Shown: in pieces, positions 37,718 to 49,368 of the stretch
Position numbering within the stretch: position 1 is the stretch's first letter
Layout: every line of letters starts with the position of its first letter
Assembly: GCA_019925105.1 (NCBI GenBank)
Contig: JAHGAU010000016.1
Coordinates: 682,001 to 746,000, forward strand
Length of the DNA stretch: 64,000 bases
Origin: Niebla homalea
Taxonomy: Eukaryota > Ascomycota > Lecanoromycetes > Lecanorales > Ramalinaceae
Direction of reading: 5' to 3'
Translations under genes and position numbers: made by a program
Notes under the pieces: model-generated
Database searches by the model: none
Told to the model about the DNA's origin: nothing
Seen by the model: only the letters and a program-made list of their open reading frames with translations

Positions 37718-38110
37718 ATGGCTGGAAAGCGCCTCTATCCACGCTCCACGGTCAAAAAGATCGTCAAGGCGCATTCGAACCGCAGCGTAGGCAAGAATGC
37801 GGACATTTTGGTATGCAATCCCCAATCAACCTGTTTCGCTGGGTTTGCTGATACCTTTTTAAGGTCTTTCTAGATTACGCGCTGTTCATTGAAGAGTATG
37901 TTGTTACTTCAATTACAGATTCATGTACTAGCTACTGACAACATGTGGGTAGCTTGATGAAGCAGGCAACGCTGGAAGCGAAGAAGGATGGCAATAAGAA
38001 GATCAATGCTGCTGCGGTGGAGAAGGCTACAAAGGTCGGTTGCAGATCGATACAACCACTATGAGATTGCTGACTGAAAGCAGACAAGTCTGATGAGGTT
38101 TCGATCCTGA
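37718..38110 (+). CDS. CENP-W-like histone-fold kinetochore protein (77 aa)
   Basis: Four exons: 37718-37810, 37864-37895, 37953-38034 and 38084-38110 (234 nt). The protein starts MAGKRLYPRSTVKKIVKAHS, continues KNADILVFLDYALFIEDLMKQ and ends with KKINAAAVEKATKTSLMRFRS. This is a minimal histone fold of three helices, with length and pattern of fungal CENP-W (S. cerevisiae Wip1, S. pombe New1). CENP-W pairs with CENP-T in the inner kinetochore and contacts centromeric DNA. Introns are 53, 57 and 49 nt with clear branch sites (for example TGCTGACTG). Because half of the length is intron, ordinary ORF scans would miss it. A related histone fold (CBF/NF-Y type) is the main alternative; small size and lack of extensions favour CENP-W. 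Confidence 0.82.
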
Positions 38111-38555
38111 AAGCCGCTTTGGGCGGATTGTATGGGAGCATGGCGTTACGGCATCGAAGAAGGGTCGACTAGACCTTGATATAAAACATGTGGCCAGATT
38201 AGGTTTTGCATAATTTATGGTAATGACTGTGTTCATGATATGTCAATCTGATGATTGATCAGATATTGCTCGAGGTGATCAGATGTGTCCCAAGCGCATC
38301 TCCTCCTCATCTCTTCAATTCCTGTCGGTGCGAGCTTTCGTCACCAGATGAGCCACCGCAAGAACGCTAGAAACAGAGGAGAGGGGCTATTGTACAAAAT
38401 GCCATGGCCGTCCAGGGCCACTTGAAAATACGGTATAAAAAGTTTAAACCGAGTTCGCCATCAATGCATGGGATGGGTCGCTGCATGACAGATCATTCCG
38501 CAGATTTGTAGATCGCTCGTGCTCTGCATCCAAATCTGAATTGCTGTTGAAGACA
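38111..38555. other. Convergent intergenic region, no gene seen
   Basis: These 445 bases hold the 3' ends of the CENP-W-like and SCD6 transcripts. No gene is seen. Confidence 0.4.
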
Positions 38556-40653
38556 TCACCCTTCTGTGGCTACAGGTCCACCTCTTCCTCGGAAATTGCC
38601 ACGTCCACCACGTCCGTAACCTCTGCCGCGGAAGCCACGTCCTCGACCACGGCCTCTGTAGCCGCCTCGATAGCTGTCGACGGAGCCTTGACCGAAGGTT
38701 TCGAAGTTCTTGCTTCGCTCCTCGTTTCTCAACTCTCGTCCACCGAGCCTCTTGCCACTGCTGTCTTGACGGTCTTTTGCTTCGCTTGAAATGTTGTCGA
38801 AGAAAGATGAGGTTTTGCTGTATGTCGCGGAACTTGGCTCGCTCTCCTTGTGCTCAGAATCGTCGAGATCCGCTGAAGCGCCGTTGACAGGACTTCCAAC
38901 AGGGTCACCACTAGCGATGGCCTCTTTGACAAGATCCTGTTTGTTGAATTTTGCATTTGCGGATTCGAAATCGTAGTCGGTTTTGGGGACCTCTATTTTC
39001 TTCGTCTGAGATTCTGTGCGTGGCCTACCTCCTGGTAATCCGCCGCGGGAACCCCGACGTCCAGTGGCGTGTCTACCCGTGCCACCATCCCTTGGAGCAC
39101 GGGCATGATCGTTTACACGCATCTCGTGCACCTTGCTCGTGAGATTGTCCATGGCGCCCCCTCCGTTTGTCTGCTTGGTTTGCTGGCCGTCACCAGGAGG
39201 CAACTTTGCCATGGCTGCCGCGACAGCTGCTCTGGCATCTCGATTTGCATCTTCTAGGGATTTCATGGGGCCTTGGGTGGGGCGAGATGACTCTGCTTTG
39301 ACGGCGGCTGGGATAGCTATGCTCGCCGAGCTCATGCCAGTATCTGTTTGAGGGGGGCCATTCACTGGTGCCTTCGATTTCGAGGCGGGGCTCAACATGG
39401 GAATAGCAGGCTGGATACGTCCGCTCTTTGACGCTGTCGAGGCGGCCTTGGCAGCTAATGGATCTGGAATGACTTGAGCTGGCGGTGCCAGGGCAGCAGC
39501 GACGTCGGGTTTTGATTCAGTCGGTGGAGGCGGCCCGTTCAAAGCACTTTGAGGAGATGGAGCGCCTGGAGTGGGAAGCTTGACATTGGCGGTTGAGTTC
39601 TCAGTTGGCAAGGGATGTGGAGGAGGGGCTTGAGCATTATCCGTGACCTGCTCAGCCGGAGTGGCGGGCGCGGAAGGAGGCCCATGGTGATTCGGCGGTT
39701 GGCCAGGAAAACCTTGTTGCATGTGAGGCGGGAGCATGTGACCAGGTGGCCCATGTGGAAAGCCTTGTCCGGGTGGGGGATACCAACCAGGAGGAGGTCC
39801 GTACTGAGGCCCTGGGTAACCCTGAGGATGGAAGCCTTGAGGCCCTCCATACGGGCCAAAGCGCTGGTTAGGAGGAGGCCCGTATCCGCCGTAAGGGTAG
39901 GGCGAGTGTTGAGGAAATCTATGCGGCTGGCCTCGGCCTTGCTGGTTGTATGGCGGTTGCTGAGGAGGAGGCCCTTGGGGAGGTGATGGTTGCTTGGACT
40001 GTGATTGGGGAGGAGGGGGGCCCATTGGGCGCGCATTCTGTTCCCTTTGTCAGCATACCTGATGAGATATTGATCTTCATACCAAGCGTAGCCGGAGTTC
40101 TAGATCAGAAGGAAGGCAACGGAAATCTCCACATGGTTTTGCGCTTTTAAGTTTTTGAAGTGTTTTAACATCCGAAATGCTTCATCATGCAAGGCAAGCA
40201 AAGTAAGAGGCTCTCGAGGAACCGCTGGAGACGCACATGCCGACATCTTATCTTGACGACTTACCCCGAGAATGGCAGGATCATCCGGGACTTGAGGTTG
40301 GGCAGCTTTCTTTTCTGGTTCTTTCTCGATCCTTAAATCCTTCACGTCGCTTCCACGGAAGACGATATATTCGTAGACATTGTCTGATGCGGGCACCTCC
40401 TCTTCTGAGCGACCTTCGGTGCCGAATGACTTGACTTGCTCGAGGGCAACTGTCGAGTTTTCAGAGTTGATTTCATGAAGTATGCCGACATAGCTGCAGA
40501 GGTCTCAGTCTCATTGTATATTGCTGTGCGCCGAGCTTGTTTCTCACCGTATGTCTCGTTTGGATATCAGGGATATTCGCGAGCTTTGATAGAGTCAGCA
40601 TATTGTAAGGTGAATGCGCTGCAACCAGAGCCTTACCCAATGTATTCAGCCAT
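38556..40653 (-). CDS. SCD6: SCD6 / LSM14 (RAP55) family mRNA decapping and translation repressor (587 aa)
   Basis: Minus-strand exons are 40653-40637, 40583-40548, 40493-40265 and 40037-38556 (1764 nt). The first exon is only 17 nt (M-A-E-Y-I-G). Residues 1-80 form the LSm14 domain: SRISLISKRDIRYVGILHEI, NSENSTVALEQVKSFGTEGR and DNVYEYIVFRGSDVKDL. A long Pro/Gln/Gly-rich region follows. The FDF box is TDYDFESANAKFNKQ, the FFD box is SKTSSFFDNIS, and the TFG box is RNEERSKNFETFGQ. The C-terminus is RGG-rich. Scd6/LSM14 binds eIF4G through RGG repeats and the decapping machinery (Dcp2, Dhh1), acting in P-bodies. The third intron (227 nt) is longer than usual. All three diagnostic boxes are present in order, so the call is firm. 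Confidence 0.92.
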
Positions 40654-40985
40654 TGTGATGCGTTGAGTATGAGCGTGAAAATCCGGGATCTGACTATGGA
40701 TCTGCAGCAGGATGTGGAATTGGAAAAGTGGTCCGCGGTGAACTACTGTACCGCCGAAGATGAAGGAAAAGAAAGATGCAAAATGTGGGGAAAGAAAGGA
40801 AGTTCATGAAAGTGTGAAGCGTGGAAGAGCTGTCTGCCAAGAGTCTTGAGAGTGAATGTTGTGCAACGGTGCATAATTCATGGACCACCCTTGAACGAGC
40901 TTAGCGTGGAATCTGGGCACGGGATATCATTGCATAAATGTGTGGAATTGTAACTTCACAAAAGAGAGTGACTTGACCTGCAAAG
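40654..40985. promoter_or_regulatory. Divergent promoter (SCD6 / PEX39-like)
   Basis: These 332 bases separate the two start codons and must contain both promoters. No obvious shared element is visible by eye. Confidence 0.5.
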
Positions 40986-41522
40986 ATGTCACATAACATG
41001 GAAGTGTCACAGGCTGACAACGAGATATCCACTGAAACCCTCTATGCGCAAATGGATGCATACGACTGGCCCTCTGACGCCGAGTTTCAGAATGGCTTAC
41101 GCTCAATCCTCTCTTCTAATCCAGCACCAGAGCAGAGAAATCATTTGACGCAGCGCGCCAAATGTTTCTACTACGCTCGGAAAACTGGAAGACCTGTAGA
41201 TTTCGATGCCTATGGCCGTTGGAAAATGCAGCAAGACCAAGCATCTTTGCCCATGACAAATGTTGAATCTGGTCAGGAACTTGTCCCATCTGGTCAGAAC
41301 GAGGACGGAAATTCATCGTTGCGCGATGGCCAGAACGGATCTTCGGAAGATCCTCCTGCACCGTATCCTAACACTTTCAGTCAGATCGTGGAATTGATAA
41401 GCAGTGGACAGCCCATACCAGGGATCAAGGAAGTTCCAGGCACAGTGCTCCAAGGACAGTCTTCAGCTCCCGTTGCAGGTAAAAGGAGAAAGCCTTGGGA
41501 AAAGGATGCAGCGATTTCCTAA
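40986..41522 (+). CDS. PEX39-like protein with C-terminal KPWE motif (178 aa)
   Basis: Single exon. The N-terminal half has a conserved pattern: AYDWPSDAEFQNGLRSIL, then LTQRAKCFYYARKTGRPVDF with AYGRW. A Gln/Ser/Asn-rich linker follows. The second conserved block is YPNTFSQIVELISSGQPIPG, then KEVPGTVL, ending in a basic patch and KPWE (KRRKPWEKD). The SGQPIPGI plus K/R-P-W-E combination is shared by a widespread family including yeast Yjr012c and human C6orf226, recently named PEX39, which assists import of PTS2 cargo with Pex7; Pex13 carries a similar motif. Assignment rests on the motif and layout. No membrane segment or peroxisomal targeting tail is seen. Confidence 0.72.
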   Translation: MSHNMEVSQADNEISTETLYAQMDAYDWPSDAEFQNGLRSILSSNPAPEQRNHLTQRAKCFYYARKTGRPVDFDAYGRWKMQQDQASLPMTNVESGQELVPSGQNEDGNSSLRDGQNGSSEDPPAPYPNTFSQIVELISSGQPIPGIKEVPGTVLQGQSSAPVAGKRRKPWEKDAAIS

Positions 41523-42466
41523 GAGGCTTCTTGTACGGTACAGTCTCGTCTACAGGATATGTTGGCGAATGGAGCGTTCGGTGCATCAGCCAGCGCATCA
41601 ACATGCTCAGCAGCCTCGGAAGGTGAAGAAGAGTGAGCAAAGATGTGCTATCTATAATTGCATTCTTGATCTGAGCTAAAGTACAGCTAAAGCTATCGCG
41701 CTACTGCAAACTCCTGTTCTCCTCGACCTTCCATCAATTAGAGTAATACAGGATTGACCGAACAGACTGTAAGATACTGAGACAAGCTTTTGTGCAGCAC
41801 GTTGAGAATTGAATGTTTGGGCGATAGCTAGTCTGAGTGACCTGAAATGTATGCGCGCAGCGCATTGGTAGTTGGTCAATAGGGTGAGAGTTCAAGGCCG
41901 CAAATGTTTGATTGAATGTTTGCTGTTTTCAGCCTGTTGATTGGGGCATATCAATGTTTCCCAAACAAGGCTGAGGCTTGAACCCTCAGTGGCTTGGGCT
42001 TCTCACATGTCGGAATGTCCTTTGTCGTTTTTCCAAGGGTTCCACCATGGATTGGGTCCTAAGTCCCGCTCTCTAGACAAGAATCTGGTTGATCAGGCTT
42101 ATTTTCTTTCATCTGAGATACGACCATATACATATGGCTTTGCTGTTGTGACTGAAGCTTTGCGCAACAAGGAAAGGTGCAACCCAATAGGTTGTGACTC
42201 GAGGCATACTCTGTAGCGATTGAAACATGCTAAGGTAGAGAAATTGAGGCTAAAGACCAATACAAGTCGAAGAAGTTGAGCATTGTTGTTTGAACTTGCC
42301 AGATCGCAGTAGGCTATAGCAGGGATGGTTGTTGAACGAGAAGCTAGCAAGCACAGAATGACCAAGGAATGTTGATTGCAATATTGAAACGTGGTAGCGT
42401 AATGTTGTGTGGTGCGCCACGGATAGCGAATACCACCTGTCAAAGTCGAAGAAATCTTGAGCGAGC
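41523..42466. other. Convergent intergenic region, no gene seen
   Basis: These 944 bases hold the 3' ends of the PEX39-like and Pumilio genes. Frames present are short and overlap on both strands. Confidence 0.4.
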
Positions 42467-45278
42467 TCAACGGAATGGCCCGTTGCGGAATGCGTGCATC
42501 GAGGCACCAGGAGCACCCACATGGCCCCTTGAATTCGAGGGCGCACTTGAGAATCGATTGTTCATGATACCGCCTGGTTGCGGCTGAAACAGAGCCGTAC
42601 TTGGGGTGTGGCCAGGGTTGCACACGAGCATGCCGACGCGAGAGCCGAACTTGGATCCTCGTAATGAAACCATGTGCTTTCGAACGTGTGTCGCAACAAT
42701 GTCTCGGGGATGTGGGTCGGCATACAAGAGAATCCATTGGATCAAGTAGTTGCCGTACTGGTCGCTAGCAATGTCGATCAAAGGAATGCGAGGACGCTCA
42801 GGTCGGCCTTTACAGATGCGAGCGAGATACCGTTCCAGAAATTGCGGATCTCCGAGTTTCAAGCATTTCTCCACGACTTTAGAGGCATACTGATCGATGC
42901 TGTACTCGGTCGCGTATTCTAGAATGTGCTCGATAGCGTAGGTCTTGTCTGGAGGGTCACCGTGTTCGCAAATGTGCTGAATGCACCAGTTGCCGAACTG
43001 ACCATGGGCGACGATGTCAATTTTTTCAAGTACCTCGGTGATGCATGGACGTTTGTCTTCTTCGATGCAATTTTCGAAGATGTTCTGTACAACCAGACTG
43101 CCAGTTTCTCCTAGTGCCACTTGATGCCACATGCCACGCAAGGCATGGTTGACAGTCTTCATAATCTGAGGTGGAGAGTCAGCCCAACGAAGCTCGAAAA
43201 GCTTCTGCCAGACGTGGCAAGCGTATCGATGGACCACGGTATCTGGGATACGACGAAGGAGCTCGTGAACCATTGCCGCTTTGTAATCTTCTGGAACAGC
43301 ATCGAAAGCCTTCTGCACAACGTGGCATCCAAAGGCATCCATGCTCAGGCTGAGAGTATTGCCACGTATAGCATTAGCAATCCCAACCACTTGCTCAGGT
43401 GTACCGTGCTCGAAGCAACGTTGAACAAGGAAGTTGCCAAAGCGATTAACCATCAGAGGGTAGGCCTGGGCGACAATGGATTCGATGATGGAGTATTTCT
43501 GACCCACTGTGGCTACTTTAAGCTTCTGTTGTAGAAAAATAGATGCTTGCTGGTCGTTGTTATGGACAATCTTGTCAACAATGTATTTCCAATTCATTGT
43601 GACGGATCGGTCGAGCAAACGACGATAATTCAGCGGCTCAACTGGCGTCACGAACGTTTCTCCCGGTTCCATGGGAGACTAGAAAGCACCGTCAGCCGGT
43701 GTCATCCTGTGCAAGGACAAATGACTTACGCGAGAGTTCCATGGTGTATCCTGGACCTGATCAGAGCGGAATTCACTCGCAGTCGGAGACAAAGGCGTCC
43801 CAATAGGCTGTGGCACATAGCCTCCGTACATACCGGGGTCCTGGAAGTTAGACGTAGGACCCAAGCCCCCAAAGCTCATTCCTCCGACAGCTGCAGGGTC
43901 TGGGAAATTGTTGAAGGCGTTACCTCGCAGAGGGTAGAAAGCGGTGCGCAATATATTTTGGTTGTTGTAATAGCCATACCCTCCAGTGTTGAAGTTTGCA
44001 AAGTGATTTGTACCGCGATTGTGTGCATTACGGTTGGGTGACAAAGGCACGGACATGTTGCGTTGCTGAGCAGGCTGAAAAGGCATTGGGACCGGCCCGT
44101 AGTTGGGCAGAGAGAATGGGTTGTACACTTGACCACCTGTGAAGCCCCATGGAGTGGCCTGCTGGACGTTCCAGCTGGCGTTGGCTCCAGAGAAATCTCC
44201 CCAATTGCTAGGTGTCACGGGTGGGTCTTCACGTTTCGGCCAGGCCTGACGGGTTTGTTCCTCGTGCGCACCGCGTTCGGGCTCTGGGCTCGCCTGACTG
44301 GTAGCTGAGTTGGAGTCGCTGGTCGTTCGACCTATGACCTCAGCTTGATGAATTAGCAACGACTGTTGTTCAATACGCTTTTTAGCGTCATTAAGCTCCT
44401 GCCTCAGAACAACGACCTGCTCATCCTTGGACTGTCGTCGATTGGTGAGCCCAACGCCGGTATCCTCACTAGAGTCTGAGGTCAAACAGGTGGAGACAGT
44501 TGAGCTCGATTCTCTATGGCCTGCAGGTTTTTCTGAGAAAGCAGTAGGGGCTGTTGCTAGCTGACCATCACGTTGGGCCTGACGCTCTGCTTGATCCATC
44601 CCCGGTGACTCTGCACTCTCTGGAAGTGGCTGGCTTGGATTGGCGATTCGATATCCGGTCATCGACTGGAAGATTGATTAGCCAAAGTCAAGACAAATCT
44701 TGATGTAGGGATCAAGCCTACGTGTTTCCCAGATGAGCCTTCGCTCTGCCCAGAGTATGCTTCGGAACGCGATGGTGAGTCTTCTGTCTTCGACATGAAC
44801 AATGGGATGGTGTGTATATGCTCATCTCCCATATGTGCCGGCGTCTGTTCACAAATCAGCGTCGCGTTGAGGAACCCCTGGGATCCGTTGCTCTTACCTC
44901 AATCTTGATACGAGGGAGACCGCCCTGGCTGCTAGGTTCGAAGGTACCTCGGGGACGATAGACTTGACTGGTCAATCGCTCAGAAGTCGAATAGTCGGCC
45001 CTTGTTGCCTGTGTCATGAGATTGCGGTCATAGTATGAGCTTCGGTCTTCAGCTGTGCTCTGATTTGCTTTGTCCCCTTGATGATCATCAAGGTGACTGG
45101 CGGTACGCGTAAAGGTTGCAAAGTCTACTCGCGTGACGGGTGCCCCGATTGGACTCTCATCATGGGAAGCAGTAGCTGATGCTGCGTTGCCGAGGGTCTC
45201 ATTCTCTTGGCCAGGACTGAGTTGATCAGAAACACGTCCACGGCTTGGAGGAGATCCAGTCGATTCCATCGAGGCCAT
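42467..45278 (-). CDS. Pumilio (PUF) family RNA-binding protein (883 aa)
   Basis: Minus-strand exons are 45278-44898, 44844-44722, 44665-43730 and 43678-42467 (2652 nt). The start is ATG at 45278 (MASMESTGSPPSRG); the frame upstream opens only with TTG. The first 520 residues are low complexity with a short coiled coil (QVVVLRQELNDAKKRIEQQ). The PUF domain fills the last exon, with successive repeat cores NRFGNFLVQRCFE, DAFGCHVVQKAFD, HRYACHVWQKLFE, GETGSLVVQNIFE, GQFGNWCIQHICE, DQYASKVVEKCLK, DQYGNYLIQWILL and SKFGSRVGML. These helices read single RNA bases, usually in 3' UTRs, and repress or localise mRNAs. Some repeats have non-canonical base-contacting residues (for example ETGSLVVQN), so the target may differ from UGUA. 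No RRM is present, unlike Jsn1/Puf2. It resembles the Mpt5/Mpf1 side of the family. Confidence 0.88.
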
Positions 45279-45767
45279 GGCTTTCCTTGTATTTACTCGA
45301 ACGGGGTAAAGTACGTGCTGATAGATGATCAAGTTTTCAGCACAGATCGAGATGCTGAAGAGAGGCTTAGATGAGCTCTCCAGACACCAATGCAAAGAGT
45401 GTGGCTATTAGATGGTTGCAGCTTCAAGATGACAGAAGCTCGGAACAGGATGAAGAAGGTTAGAAATGTTCTAGAGATTGGCAACCCTTCTAGATGATAA
45501 GGCGTCAGATGGGAAAGAACGTTTGGTCAGATTATCAGAGACACATAGCACCTGAGGTAATGTGGGAGTGTGGTGGGAGAACACTGGAAGTGGCAGATGA
45601 TGGGAGACGTTTTGTTTATGGACGAGGAAAGAGCGTGTAACATTCGCGCTAAAACAATCTCCGCCTGCTCACCACTGCTCGGTGAATAATCTGGAATCTA
45701 TTTTTGGAAAGATGTTCTTCTGATGCAGGATCGAGAAGTGAATGGGTGGTTTGCAGAAAGTACCACC
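45279..45767. other. Intergenic between hydrolase and Pumilio genes
   Basis: These 489 bases lie between tandem leftward genes, holding the hydrolase 3' UTR and the Pumilio promoter. No gene is seen. Confidence 0.4.
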
Positions 45768-48700
45768 TTACATTATGAATGAGCTCTCTGATGCCTTCCA
45801 AGAGCCTGTAAAGGATCCCAACGCAAGGACACCAGCAGCGCCTTGCCATGCACACCCTTTCCTGAAGACGATGAAATCAGGCTGCCCCACTCCAGTCAGC
45901 ATCGGAAAGAGACGAGCAGCTTGCCTCAACCCATATATGTCGATTCCCCAGACAACTACCTCAAGAATAGTGGGGGAATGCCGATTGAGAAAGATGACGC
46001 CCAAACCTTCTTCGAAGTCAAACGATCTGCACGAGCCATTGAACTGTTCAAGCCGGAGACCTGATTCTGTGATCCTGATAGAGCGTCCCTCTTGACCGAG
46101 CTCAGTGATCGAGCGACCTAGTCCTACAGTGACCACATTACCCTCGTCCTCACTGCAAGATTGAGTGTCGTCCATCAGCTCTGTGTCACCGGCGAAATAC
46201 TGAAATAAATTGCGGGCTATCTGCGAGGCTATTTTCCTGCATGCTGGTGAGAGACTTCGGATAATGAAAGAGCTTTTTGAGCGAAGAATGGCATTGAGGG
46301 ATCCGGGTTGAGCCAGGTCAAGCCCCTGACAACCTGTTGGCTCTTCCAAAGTCTGTCCAAAATCAGTGTTGATCTCTGTAGGTTAGATCGAGTACATACA
46401 ATCCATTTTCCATGCTTGTTCAATCTGTAATAGGTACCAGAGTGTTCAAAGCGTGCTATACTTGCAAAGAATTGCGTGTCAATCATGACTTCAGATGGCA
46501 ATTGATCTATGGCAGACTTAGTCACAAAATGGAACCTGCTGATGTTGGACGTGATCAGGATCCATCGAGAAGATGATTGTTCTCTCTCCACGTGGATTTT
46601 GCCTAGCTGATCTATTGTGACTAACGCGTCGACTTGTATGCCACCTCGTGAGCCCATATCTGTAGCATCAGCAACAACGATCGTGAAGCATCTTGGCAGA
46701 CATGGTAGGCTTGGCTCGTGCAGGACATCTCCATAGAATCTGATCAAGCCGGATGTGGTCATGACGCCATCGTACCAGTGCCCTTTACTCTTGAGCTCGA
46801 TGTAGATGTCCTGGCGTTCCTTATGGTGTAGGCCAATCAATCGATGAAGACGGCGTGAATGAAAGACAGGGACGTTTTCATCAGCATCACCATGCTGCTG
46901 AAGCACAGGTATACCCTCGAAATTCGGTATCAGTAATTCGTGGCGAAAGGATCGTAAGGCATTGTCGATGGCGAGAGTGATGCGTGGATCAGCTTCGTTC
47001 CACATTTGATATGGCACATAAGCTATACCCGGGCTCAACGCCAGTAAACAGAGGGGAACACGCTTAGGGAAATCACACCTTGTATTGACGAATAGCCAGA
47101 GACTGGGGCAGCGGCAACGATTTTATCAGGCCTGTGCGTTAAGGCGTACCACGTGCCTTGGCCTAAAGCGTTCAGCAATGTGGTCTGTAATTGAGTGAGA
47201 TGCCTCACCTCCATTTGAGTGACCCGTCACCAGCCACTTCTCGGTGTCAACGGCCGGTCCATTCCAATCTGTGAGGCGCACCCATTGCTCAAGTGCCTCA
47301 ATGCCAGCTTCAACATCAGCGAAGCCCCAGGTATCTGGCCCTCCTTAGCTCAGATTCTCCTTCTAGCACGGAAACCTACGCCAGTCATCACCGCTCCAAG
47401 CAGTCACACCAGTGGGGAAAAGGACGAAAGCAGGTAGATCACGGACGGGCGACATCATATCTTCCACTGTCTCATCAGTAATGTTTAAACCAGCACCGTG
47501 CAAATGGAGAAACACAGGCATCTTTGTTTGCGCTGAATGATCTTGACACGCTTTCAATGAGGGTGCCCGAACGATAGCTCGGGAAATAATGCCACTGGGA
47601 TGAAGGAATGTCATCTGATGAGGATCCTGCATATTTCGATGGGAGAAGTGCCAAAGTATAGGACGACATTGGTAATGTCTTCGACCATCACAGATGATTT
47701 GGAGGTAGATGTGACTACTGTACAAGCAATTCGGGGTCAGAATTGCTCTCTTGAATTTCATATTAAGAGACTTTCTTCACGAACAGCGCTCAGAGGCTTT
47801 CAATCCCTTTTCAAAGGAAAAAATGCTTGCAAAAATCACCTACAAGTCAGCAGCAGAGAAATGCAGAGAGACAACCAAGGCCCTGCACTGTCCTGCCGCG
47901 ATGCTTATCGGGCTCTTTCGGAGTCCAAGATATGGGCCTTTCTTCGACATGATTAGATTTGATACACGGTAGACAGCTGCGATACTCACACCAGTAGTGT
48001 GCACAGAGCCATCACGGTCCAGTCCTTCTACGTTTTGAATACGGCAGCTGCGCTCAGTAGTATTGAGAAGAGCAATAGAGCAGTATGAGCCCACTGGCTG
48101 ATTGTTCACGAAGTCGGGAAACACCGAGGACTGAGGCAGAAAGACCAGATCATCCTCGACAACAGATGCTAAGATGCGGAAGGATAGATCACATGGACCT
48201 GCAGAACCCATTGAACGGACGTCACGGATGAGCCGTATGTCCATAGCATGGTGACCGGGCTCAAGATTGAAAACATGAGGAGCCCTGGCATACTCATAGT
48301 AGTCTCCTCCATAATAATGCTCACCATCCAGCCAGAACTCCAGGATGTTTTCGAGATTCAACAGAACTCTCCGGCATTCCTGGCTCTCTAGAACCAGCGA
48401 TCCTCTTACCCAGGCCTGCCACTGGAGTGCTGCCCACCCATAGACGGACTGCAGGGCTTTCCAGTCAACGTCAGGAAAAGCGACAGTTACATTGGCGACA
48501 AGCCCTCCAAGACTGTTCAAAGCCAAGCCTGCATCCTCATGCTTTTGATGGACGGCATGTCGAGACCAAGACACCAATCCACTCAGGCCAAGTGAACTGT
48601 CGTACTGTGCCTTCTCATCATAATGCAAATGTCGAAACCCTCCAAGAGATTCGAGGGGATCAGCGCCCCAGGTCGCCTCTGGTTCCGCATCAGGATTGCG

Positions 48701-48813
48701 AGATCTACAAAGAGTACGAATGTACCTCGTGTCCCAATCTGGAAGGGTCCCAATGCATCTACCTTCTTGGAAAACGATAGCATACTAGGTTCATCCTCGT
48801 AACTCATGACCAT
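45768..48813 (-). CDS. Alpha/beta hydrolase, peptidase S9 (prolyl oligopeptidase)-like (874 aa)
   Basis: Eight minus-strand exons: 48813-48726, 48678-47992, 47937-47844, 47717-47380, 47334-47209, 47162-47079, 47022-46400 and 46352-45768 (2625 nt, all phases consistent). The N-terminal half starts KVDALGPFQIGTREATWGADP and is a beta-rich accessory region. The hydrolase core has MPVFLHLHGAG, FVLFPTGVTAWSGDDWHTWG, the nucleophile elbow GHSNGG (S442), HGDADENVP (D518) and SKGHWYDG (H554), a complete Ser-Asp-His triad. The C-terminal third is a further beta-rich domain. Peptidase, esterase or another hydrolase activity is possible; substrate unknown. No signal peptide is seen from the chosen ATG, and an upstream exon cannot be excluded. 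Intron 47991-47938 is 54 nt, a multiple of three. Confidence 0.82.
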
Positions 48814-49368
48814 CTTGATATCACGGGCTGGGTTGGATACAGTATTCAAGCGTCAATTGGATATAGTCACAATGCAAATACCATTGCACGTATCTTGTAG
48901 CCAGACCCAAACATTGTTTCATGTTTCTCGGCTTTGGCTCGGCTGTTTCACTGGTGGTGCTGGTAAGTGGTACCTGGACAGACTTACCTAATCCAGACTA
49001 GCTCAAAGAGGGATATCGAATTGTGCATTTGGATTTGGATTTGGCCGAGGGCGTCGTAATCTCAACGAAACTATCCTTGAACCTTCCTATCTACAACATG
49101 CACTGCAGCAGAGTTCTGGAGCTTTCACATTTCGTTTGCAATCCAATCGATCGCATGACACATACTTGTTTTACTGCAAGATAGGATCGTGTCGATGCTG
49201 GTGCTGCTTGCATACAATTGACCTCCCTGTCTCATTGAGAGCTCTACAGACATACTTCGGGCTGCGACAATCACTTGCGCCTGCGGTCCCGCCTTCATTT
49301 TACCTGCAACATCAGCGCCCCTCTTCAGTTCGTGGACCATGCTGCCAATATAAGATCCAGCTCGCCGA
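48814..49368. promoter_or_regulatory. Divergent intergenic region (hydrolase / SLY41-like)
   Basis: These 555 bases separate the start codons of the leftward hydrolase and the rightward transporter. Promoters for both must lie here. An upstream exon of the hydrolase could also be hidden. Confidence 0.45.

Noticed and set aside
38541..40150. Plus-strand Ser/Thr- and Gly-rich frames opposite SCD6
   Set aside because: They are mirror images of the low-complexity Pro/Gly/RGG codons on the minus strand.
42099..42737. 212-codon minus-strand frame at the 3' end of the Pumilio gene
   Set aside because: It overlaps the Pumilio exon in another frame and has no family resemblance.
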